Below, one piece after another: positions 1 to 5,169 of a stretch of 12,043 nt of DNA (position 1 is the first letter of the stretch; each line of letters begins with the position of its first letter). The notes below the pieces were generated by a model that ran no database searches, was not told the origin of the DNA, and worked only from the letters and a program-made list of their open reading frames with translations. The position numbers and the translations under genes were made by a program. The stretch comes from an uncultured Lachnospiraceae bacterium (lineage in GTDB: Bacteria > Bacillota > Clostridia > Lachnospirales > Lachnospiraceae): contig CACXFW010000158.1 in the NCBI GenBank assembly GCA_902767065.1, positions 1 through 12,043 on the forward strand, read 5' to 3'.

Positions 1-101
1 GAACTTCCCCACAACCGGGAACAACAAGCTGCGAAGATGCGGCGGATGCGCGTTAGCGCAGACGGTTCACGGTCTGTGGGGAAGGGGCCGTGAATAGTAA
101 C
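1..101. repeat. Palindromic repeat element, right part (cut by window edge)
   Basis: Bases 4-21 pair with 66-84 almost completely. CTTCCCCACA (4-13) is the perfect reverse complement of 75-84. Inside it, ACCGGGAA (14-21) pairs with TTCACGGT (66-73) with one mismatch and a one-base bulge at 74. CTGCG (29-33) and CGCAG (57-61) can pair further in. The block ends with GAATAGTAAC at 92-101, seven bases outside the stem. The complete element at 4880-4976 has the same 10-mer eight bases outside its stem, with GGCC in both spacers. The matching left end, GTTACTATTC, should lie just upstream of base 1. This is probably a dispersed, non-coding, MITE- or REP-like hairpin; its function is unknown. Confidence 0.6.
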
Positions 102-140
102 CCCAAAAGCAATGTCGGACGAAACCTGTTTCCGAATTTC

Positions 141-169
141 GTGAAACTGCATCGAAAACATGTTATACT
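141..169 (+). promoter_or_regulatory. Sigma-A-type promoter with extended -10
   Basis: The -10 box TATACT (164-169) is preceded by TG at 161-162, giving an extended -10. A 17-bp spacer separates it from GTGAAA (141-146), a 4/6 match to the -35 consensus. The expected transcription start is near 176, which leaves a leader of about 115 nt to the preferred start of the HicB-like gene. It would drive that gene and the overlapping pheA. This is the clearest promoter in the window. Confidence 0.6.
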
Positions 170-196
170 GAGATACGGATTTCTCTGAAGAGAATT

Positions 197-274
197 CTGT
201 GAGCTGCCGGTGGAAGACTGAAACAGAAAAGAAAGCTGTGAGTTGCCGGTGGGAGACTGAAACAGGAAAGAAAG
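197..274 (+). repeat. 39-bp tandem duplication ahead of the HicB-like gene
   Basis: Two abutting 39-bp units (197-235 and 236-274) differ at only three positions (C/T, A/G, A/G). The length equals 13 codons, and the frame of the downstream gene stays open through both copies. If translation began at GTG 199, the copies would encode SCRWKTETEKKAV and SCRWETETGKKAV. Otherwise the duplication lies in the 5' untranslated leader. Each copy also carries a GTG (199 and 238), so either could act as an alternative start. Confidence 0.85.
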
Positions 275-291
275 CAGTTGGTACGAGGACT

Positions 292-570
292 ATGACATTT
301 ATTTATCCGGTCATTATGACAAAGCGGGCAGATGGATCCTGGGAAGGGGAATTCCCGGATCTTGATCTGTGCAGATGTGAAGGACAGACGCTGTTTGACG
401 CGCTGGAGGATGCGCGGGAGCAGATGTATAACTGGATTGATCTGGAGCTTCATGAAGAAGATCCTGTCATGCCGCATGTTTCGGAGGAAGGAGACCTTGC
501 ACTGAAGGAGGGTCAGGAGGTGCGCAGTGTGATGGTGCACTACCGCTATACGGAAGGTTGGGATGAATGA
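292..570 (+). CDS. HicB-like small protein (orphan antitoxin-type fold)
   Basis: This 92-residue protein begins MTFIYPVIMTKRADGSW and continues EGEFPDL, CRCEGQTL and DALEDAREQM. That matches the HicB N-terminal pattern of an opening strand, a turn, an E-FPDL strand, a G-T-L turn and an A-D-A helix, which is a partial RNase H fold. The usual C-terminal helix-turn-helix or ribbon-helix-helix DNA-binding domain is not apparent; the C-terminus is short and acidic. No HicA toxin gene is visible beside it, so a toxin-antitoxin role is doubtful and a housekeeping role is possible. ATG 292 is chosen because the fold starts there. Its Shine-Dalgarno GAGG (285-288) is only 3 nt away, so the upstream GTG at 199 (weak GAAGAGA site, 31 extra residues made of the duplicated 13-mer) remains an alternative. 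The stop overlaps the pheA start as ATGA, implying translational coupling. Confidence 0.75.
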   Translation: MTFIYPVIMTKRADGSWEGEFPDLDLCRCEGQTLFDALEDAREQMYNWIDLELHEEDPVMPHVSEEGDLALKEGQEVRSVMVHYRYTEGWDE

Positions 571-1856
571 TGGAGCGAAGGATGGTGGATCCGGCGTTAA
601 GTGCGGACGGAAGCGGTGAGACAACAGGATCCGGGGAAAAGCAATCTGACCGAAAGCCTGAGTGCGGAGCGAAAGGAGACCACAAGACAGCTGATTCCGG
701 AAAAATGAACTCTGACCTGAAGCCGGAGAGCAGTCTGAGGGAGCTGAGGGACCGGATAGATGCGGTTGACCGTGAGATTGTCCGTCTTTTTGAAAGGCGT
801 ATGGGAATCTCGGAGGAGATCGCCGCGGTGAAGGCTGGCACGGACCGGAAGGTATATGACAAGGAGCGGGAGAATGCGAAGATCGCGGCCGTACGGGAGC
901 TTGCGCACGGTGACTTTAACAAGAGGGGCATCGGTGAACTGTTCCGCCAGCTGATGGGCATGAGCCGAAGGCGCCAGTATGCGATTCTGGAACAGGGAAG
1001 GGCGTTGGGCAGAACGCCCTTTATTGAGGTCGCTCAGCTGGACAGGGAGAACATCCGGGTTGTGTACCAGGGAGTGGAAGGAGCTTACAGCCATGCCGCG
1101 CTCCAGGCGTATTTTGGCGAACAGACGGAGTCTTTTCATGTGAGGAAGTTCAGGGACGCCATGGAGGCGATCGCGGACGGTTCGGCAGATTACGCGGTTC
1201 TGCCGATTGAGAATACGACAGCAGGGATTGTTGCGGACAATTTCGATCTGCTTGTGGATTTTGAAAACTATATCGTCGCGGAGCAGATCATTCCGGTGGA
1301 GCATGTACTCATGGCGCCTGCCGGGGCAAGGATGGAGGATATCCGTCTTGTCTATTCCCATCCGCAGGCGCTGAGCCAGTGCGACGGCCTCTTTAACCGG
1401 CATCCGGAACTGAGAGCGGTTGCCTACGATAATACGGCGCTCGCCGCCAGAAAGGTCGCCAAGGACCAGAAGATGGACGAAGCAGCGATCGGAAGCGCAT
1501 TTGCCGCCAGGCTCTTCGGTCTGGAGGTTCTTCAGGAGCATGTAAATGATCAGGAAGCGAACGCGACGCGGTTTATGATCGTTACCAACCAGAGGATCTT
1601 TGTGAAGGGAGCCGGAAAGATCACGATCTGCCTGGAGCTTCCGCATTCATCCGGAACGCTGTACAATATTCTTTCGAATTTTATCTATAATGACGTGAAC
1701 ATGACGCATATCGAATCGCGCCCCATTCCCGGCAGAAACTGGGAGTATCGCTTCTTTATCGACTTTGAGGGGAACCTGAATGACTCATCCGTAAGAAGCG
1801 CTCTGAGGGGAATCCGTCAGGAAGCGATCAATATGAAGATTCTCGGGAACTATTAA
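567..1856 (+). CDS. pheA: Bifunctional chorismate mutase / prephenate dehydratase (P-protein)
   Basis: It converts chorismate to prephenate and then to phenylpyruvate in cytoplasmic phenylalanine synthesis. The 429 residues hold three domains. An AroQ chorismate mutase spans about 56-140, with residues aligning to the E. coli catalytic set: R61, R77, K89, D98, R101 and Q137. A prephenate dehydratase domain spans about 162-345, with the NATRF signature at 332-336. A C-terminal ACT domain (about 350-429) has SSGTLYN (361-367) and the phenylalanine-binding ESRP motif (383-386), so feedback inhibition by phenylalanine is expected. The first ~54 residues are a polar, low-complexity extension containing an imperfect duplication (S22-E32 and S44-E54). 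The start at 567 is supported by GGAAGG (552-557) and by the ATGA overlap with the HicB-like gene. A start at ATG 705 would remove most of the extension but lacks a good ribosome site. Confidence 0.95.
   Translation: MMERRMVDPALSADGSGETTGSGEKQSDRKPECGAKGDHKTADSGKMNSDLKPESSLRELRDRIDAVDREIVRLFERRMGISEEIAAVKAGTDRKVYDKERENAKIAAVRELAHGDFNKRGIGELFRQLMGMSRRRQYAILEQGRALGRTPFIEVAQLDRENIRVVYQGVEGAYSHAALQAYFGEQTESFHVRKFRDAMEAIADGSADYAVLPIENTTAGIVADNFDLLVDFENYIVAEQIIPVEHVLMAPAGARMEDIRLVYSHPQALSQCDGLFNRHPELRAVAYDNTALAARKVAKDQKMDEAAIGSAFAARLFGLEVLQEHVNDQEANATRFMIVTNQRIFVKGAGKITICLELPHSSGTLYNILSNFIYNDVNMTHIESRPIPGRNWEYRFFIDFEGNLNDSSVRSALRGIRQEAINMKILGNY
630..728 (+). repeat. Imperfect in-frame direct repeat in the pheA N-terminal extension
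   Basis: A 33-nt block at 630-662 recurs at 696-728 (spacing 66 bp, 22 codons) with 25 of 33 bases identical. The encoded peptides are SGEKQSDRKPE and SGKMNSDLKPE. This suggests the extension ahead of the mutase domain grew by duplication of a 22-codon unit that has since diverged. Confidence 0.5.
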
Positions 1857-1889
1857 TCCCTGAAAGAGTGAGGCTTAACAATGCGGGGG

Positions 1890-1921
1890 ACGAAAGCTGC
1901 CGCTTGCAGGGAAGCTTTCGT
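1890..1921 (+). other. Hairpin after pheA (possible weak terminator)
   Basis: ACGAAAGCT (1890-1898) and AGCTTTCGT (1913-1921) form a perfect 9-bp stem with a 14-nt loop. A smaller alternative stem, CTGC/GCAG (1897-1900 and 1906-1909), competes with it. No U-run follows, so it does not fit a standard Rho-independent terminator. It lies 34 bp after the pheA stop and may stabilise the pheA transcript end or attenuate read-through. Confidence 0.35.
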
Positions 1922-1961
1922 GGAAGTCAGGCTTTTGGCGCTGTAATCAAGAGATAAGATC

Positions 1962-1989
1962 CCGGATCAGAATCCGGAAAGAGGAAAGT
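1962..1989 (+). promoter_or_regulatory. Short hairpin and ribosome-binding site before the DUF815 gene
   Basis: CCGGAT (1962-1967) and ATCCGG (1972-1977) make a 6-bp stem with a 4-nt loop, ending just ahead of GAGG (1981-1984). GAGG stands 5 nt before ATG 1990 and fixes that start. TAAGAT (1955-1960) with TTTTGG (1933-1938) is a weak promoter candidate that I would not rely on. Whether this gene is transcribed from pheA or separately is therefore unresolved. Confidence 0.4.
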
Positions 1990-3306
1990 ATGACACTGAG
2001 AATCGAAGAGTTGGTGCTTTACCGGGATGCGGAGGGAGGTGTTCTTGACACGCTTGCATCCCTCAGGAAGAATCTGGATAGAATCGCGGAGGATCCGTCC
2101 CTGAGAAGCGGATGTGTCAGGACGTATTGCCGCATGATGCAGGAGATGTTTGACATTGCACAGAACTATGGGTTCTCAGGAAACGTCTGGCACTCCTGGC
2201 TGACGTATTTCCTGGTCTACCATGAGAATGCGTATTCCAGGGCACATGAGATCCGGGAGAAGGTTACAGGCGGGATCAGCCTGGTTGCCCTGCATGATTT
2301 CGAGATCTTCCGCGAGCTGTTTTCTTATGATTTTTCCGACCTTGAGGAGAGCCTCAAAGTCCGTCTCTACGGCATGGCTGCCGATTATGAATTCGGCGGG
2401 GACGACAGACGGCTTGCGAGCAGGCGGATCAGGGACCGGATCGAGGATCTGAGCCGGAAGCTGTCCGGAAGCGGCGATCTTTCTTCCTTCAAGGGATATG
2501 TCGACGCGTTTTACAGGGACTTCGGATGTGGGAAATTCGGTCTTCACAAGGCGTTCCGCATTGTCCACGGACAGGAGGATCAGACAGAGATTGTCCCGAT
2601 CACAAATATCGCGCATATGCGCCTGGATGATCTGATCGGCTGCGAGATCCAGAAGAAGAAGCTGAGGGAGAACACGGAGGCATTTCTCGCCGGAAGACGG
2701 GCAAACAACTGCCTGCTGTTCGGCGATGCGGGAACCGGAAAGTCCTCCTCCATCAAAGGAATCCTGAATGAATACTATGAGCAGGGACTTCGGATCATCG
2801 AGGTGTATAAGCATCAGTTCCGGGATCTGGTCAACATTCTCGCACAGATCAAGAACCGGAATTACCGGTTTATCATCTATATGGATGACCTGTCCTTTGA
2901 GGACTTCGAGACGGATTACAAATACCTGAAGGCCGTGATCGAGGGCGGGCTTGAGAAGAAGCCGGAAAATGTGCTGATCTATGCGACGAGCAACCGCCGT
3001 CATCTGATCCGGGAGAATTATAACGACAAGGAAGGCGAGATCCGTTCCGACATGCATACCTCGGATACGGTACAGGAGAAGCTCTCCCTGTCTTACCGGT
3101 TTGGCGTTACCATCTATTTCGGGGCACCGGACAGAAAGGAATTTGAGCAGATCCTCAGAGGGATCAGCTTAAGGGAAGGCCTGGAGATGGATGAGGAAAA
3201 ACTATTCAGAGAGGCAAACGCCTGGGAGCTGAGCCACGGCGGACGAAGCGGCAGAAGCGCAAAGCAGTTCATCGATCATCTGCTTGGGACAAGGGAGGAA
3301 GAATAA
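1990..3306 (+). CDS. DUF815-family AAA-type ATP-binding protein
   Basis: This 438-residue cytoplasmic ATPase has no assigned reaction; DUF815 proteins are AAA-like P-loop ATPases of unknown role. The C-terminal half carries the ATPase. Walker A is GDAGTGKSS (245-253). Walker B is in FIIYMDDLSF, with D299 and D300. A sensor-1-like segment ATSNRRH has N335. A late RFG motif (SYRFG) precedes the lid region, as is typical of this family. The first ~190 residues are a mostly helical, charged region with no recognised motif, and they make the protein longer than the roughly 290-residue proteobacterial forms I recall. The stop lies 3 bp before the next gene, whose ribosome site GGGAGG is inside this reading frame, so the two are almost certainly co-transcribed and coupled. 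That pairing suggests a role related to the Ppx-like protein, which is inference only. Confidence 0.85.
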   Translation: MTLRIEELVLYRDAEGGVLDTLASLRKNLDRIAEDPSLRSGCVRTYCRMMQEMFDIAQNYGFSGNVWHSWLTYFLVYHENAYSRAHEIREKVTGGISLVALHDFEIFRELFSYDFSDLEESLKVRLYGMAADYEFGGDDRRLASRRIRDRIEDLSRKLSGSGDLSSFKGYVDAFYRDFGCGKFGLHKAFRIVHGQEDQTEIVPITNIAHMRLDDLIGCEIQKKKLRENTEAFLAGRRANNCLLFGDAGTGKSSSIKGILNEYYEQGLRIIEVYKHQFRDLVNILAQIKNRNYRFIIYMDDLSFEDFETDYKYLKAVIEGGLEKKPENVLIYATSNRRHLIRENYNDKEGEIRSDMHTSDTVQEKLSLSYRFGVTIYFGAPDRKEFEQILRGISLREGLEMDEEKLFREANAWELSHGGRSGRSAKQFIDHLLGTREEE

Positions 3307-3309
3307 GTT

Positions 3310-4854
3310 ATGGCTGTTAAAGTGTTTGCTTCGATCCTGATCGGTTCGACCGAGACGGAGATGAAGCTGTACGAGGTTTCCGCGCGGAAGGGATTTCATC
3401 TTTTTGACTGCCTGAGCTGCAGGATCGATCTGGGAAACGACGCGTATGAGAGGGATTCCCTGTCCACCGCGAAGATGGAGCGCCTGATCGAAACGCTGAC
3501 GGAATACCGTGAGATCATGAAAGGGTACCATGTGGATGATTACCGCATGGTCGGAACGAGCGCGCTCAGGGAGATCCGCACGGCCCTGATTACAAAGGAC
3601 TACATTGAGCAGAGGACCGGACTGAAGCTGACGATCCTTTCCAATTCGGAACAGAGATTCCTGGACTACAAGTCGATCGCATCGCAGACGCAGTCCTTCG
3701 AGTCTGTGATCAAGAAGGGAACCGCGATCGTCAATATCGGCGGAAGTTCCCTGCAGATCTCCGTATTTGATAAGGACAAGCTGATTACCACCCAGAATAT
3801 CCGGATCGGAAGAATCACGACCCGCAACCGGATCTATCCGCTTGCCCGCAACAACGAGCATTTTGAGAGGCTCCTGAGAGAGCTTTTGTCCCATGAGATC
3901 GCCGGTTTTGGAAAGCTGTATCAGAAGGACCGGCAGATCAGCACGCTGATTGCGACGAACAAGGAGCTTCAGCTTCTGTTCCGCTCCCTGTATCCCCAGC
4001 GTGAGAGCCTGATCATCACAAAGGAGGAGCTGACACAAGCCTGTTCAAGGATCGTGAGAATGAGTCCCGACCAGATCACGAAGCAGTGCTCGATTCCGAC
4101 GGAATTCTCGATGTTTGTCGCGCCCTCCGCGGTAATCTGCCTGTTTTTGCTGGAGCATTTTGAATCCGAGAGCGTCTGGGTTCCGGAGATTTCCATCGGC
4201 GACGGGCTGGCTTATGATTACGCGGTTGAAAACAAAGCGGTCGTGTCGGCGCACGCATTTGACGAGGACATCATCGCCGCGGCGCGAAATATCGCCAAGC
4301 GTTACAAGTCCAGCCAGGCGCATATCCGGAATGTGGAAGACCTGAGCCTGACAATCTTTGACAGAACCAGAAAGCTGCATATGCTCGGGAGGAGGGAGCG
4401 GCTGCTCCTTCAGATCTCCGCCATTCTGCATAACTGCGGCAAGTTTATCTCTCTCACGGATGTTGCTGACTGCGCCTATAATATCGTGATGGCGACCGAA
4501 ATCATCGGACTGAGCCATGCGGAGCGGCAGATTGTCGCGAATGTGGTGCGGTTTAACACGGCTCCTTTCCAGTATTATGACAGCCTTACGATGACGAGCT
4601 CTGTCAGCCGGGAGGAATATCTTGTGGTTGCAAAGCTGACGGCGATCCTGAGGGCGGCAAATGCGCTGGACCGTTCACACAGGCAAAGAGTCAGGGAGAT
4701 TAACGTGTCGATCCGGGACAAGGAGCTGGTTCTGAGTACCCAGAGCGATGAGGATCTTACGCTGGAGAAGGGAACGCTGGAAGAAGAGGATTCCCTGTTT
4801 GAGGAGGTATTTAACCTGAAGCCGGTCCTGCACCAGAAAAGGGTGTCAACCTGA
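3310..4854 (+). CDS. Ppx/GppA-family protein with HD-like domain, degenerate active site
   Basis: This 514-residue protein resembles exopolyphosphatase/guanosine-pentaphosphatase proteins: an actin-like ASKHA N-terminal half (about 1-300) and an HD-like helical domain (about 315-500). Family landmarks include GTSALREIR, the SNSEQRF segment (111-117, keeping E114 where the family has its SGxEEA glutamate), a phosphate-binding loop at 141-147, and LHNCGK plus EIIGLSHAERQIVANVV in the HD-like part. Several expected residues are changed. The first phosphate loop reads ILIGST with L10 where IDxGS has Asp. The second reads NIGGSS with N142 where the family has Asp. The HD pair is H374-N375. Hydrolysis of polyP or pppGpp is therefore uncertain, and sensing or binding is possible. 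It sits 3 bp after the ATPase gene and upstream of ppk1, consistent with a polyphosphate role. The start follows GGGAGG (3293-3298). Confidence 0.8.
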   Translation: MAVKVFASILIGSTETEMKLYEVSARKGFHLFDCLSCRIDLGNDAYERDSLSTAKMERLIETLTEYREIMKGYHVDDYRMVGTSALREIRTALITKDYIEQRTGLKLTILSNSEQRFLDYKSIASQTQSFESVIKKGTAIVNIGGSSLQISVFDKDKLITTQNIRIGRITTRNRIYPLARNNEHFERLLRELLSHEIAGFGKLYQKDRQISTLIATNKELQLLFRSLYPQRESLIITKEELTQACSRIVRMSPDQITKQCSIPTEFSMFVAPSAVICLFLLEHFESESVWVPEISIGDGLAYDYAVENKAVVSAHAFDEDIIAAARNIAKRYKSSQAHIRNVEDLSLTIFDRTRKLHMLGRRERLLLQISAILHNCGKFISLTDVADCAYNIVMATEIIGLSHAERQIVANVVRFNTAPFQYYDSLTMTSSVSREEYLVVAKLTAILRAANALDRSHRQRVREINVSIRDKELVLSTQSDEDLTLEKGTLEEEDSLFEEVFNLKPVLHQKRVST

Positions 4855-4865
4855 CAACAACGCAG

Positions 4866-4982
4866 TCTGGCGTTTAGATGTTACTATTCACAGCCTGTCT
4901 GCCTGCAAAGATGGATGCGTCATGCTTGCATGTAAGCAGCCATCTTTGCAGGCAGACAAGGCCTGCGAATAGTAACGCCAGA
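4866..4982. repeat. Complete palindromic repeat element between the ppx-like gene and ppk1
   Basis: The ends are perfect inverted copies: GTTACTATTC (4880-4889) and GAATAGTAAC (4967-4976). Inside, TGTCTGCCTGCAAAGATGG (4896-4914) is the exact reverse complement of 4940-4958. The short spacers between these blocks also pair apart from two bulges and a mismatch, so nearly the whole 97-nt core folds into one stem of about 34 bp. The inner 25 nt holds a small GCTT/AAGC hairpin. TCTGGCG (4866-4872) and CGCCAGA (4976-4982) extend the symmetry outward, with about 8 extra bases on the left. The element encodes nothing plausible and has no T-run. The copy at 1-101 has the same design but different stem sequence. 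Confidence 0.8.
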
Positions 4983-5169
4983 GTATCTGTTTACTGCTTT
5001 CAGGCTGTTTCTGAACAGATCCTTTCTGCAGGAGCCTGATCAGAAAGAAACTGTCGTTTACTGGAAAAAACAGATGATCTGACCGGTGTTTTCCGGGAAG
5101 ACCTTCACAGGTCAGCCGGACAGAGAATGAACGAAGCGACATCGGAAGGATCATGGAAGAGGAATGATT
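4983..5169 (+). other. Hairpin-rich leader before ppk1, no gene seen
   Basis: With the palindromic element, this fills the 315-bp gap before ppk1. It holds three separate inverted repeats: ATCTGTT (4985-4991) with AACAGAT (5014-5020); CTTTCTG (5022-5028) with CAGAAAG (5041-5047); and CTGACC (5079-5084) with GGTCAG (5110-5115). No convincing promoter, T-box motif or known riboswitch core is visible. The ppk1 ribosome site GGAAGAGG lies at 5155-5162. It could be a structured 5' leader or the decayed remains of repeats. Confidence 0.35.

Noticed and set aside
163..570. HicAB toxin-antitoxin module
   Set aside because: Only the HicB-like half is visible. No HicA-like frame exists on either strand nearby, and the gene is coupled to pheA.
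597..1646. Long open frame on the minus strand opposite pheA
   Set aside because: It lies antisense to a well-supported pheA with clear domain motifs, shows no recognisable domain, and is the kind of shadow frame expected in GC-rich coding DNA. The same applies to 2176-3057, 3202-4038, 6631-7554 and 10825-11697 on the minus strand.
1857..1989. T-box or classical Rho-independent terminator after pheA
   Set aside because: No T-box core motif is seen, and the 9-bp hairpin is not followed by a U-run. It is kept only as an unassigned hairpin.
4866..4982. Transcription terminator between the ppx-like gene and ppk1
   Set aside because: The stem is far longer than typical terminators, has no U-run on either side, and shares its end motif with another locus, so a repeat element is the better explanation. 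It could still affect transcription.
4888..5154. Minus-strand 88-codon frame in the ppx-ppk1 gap
   Set aside because: It overlaps the palindromic element and the hairpins, has no recognisable motif and no good ribosome site, so it is unlikely to be a gene.
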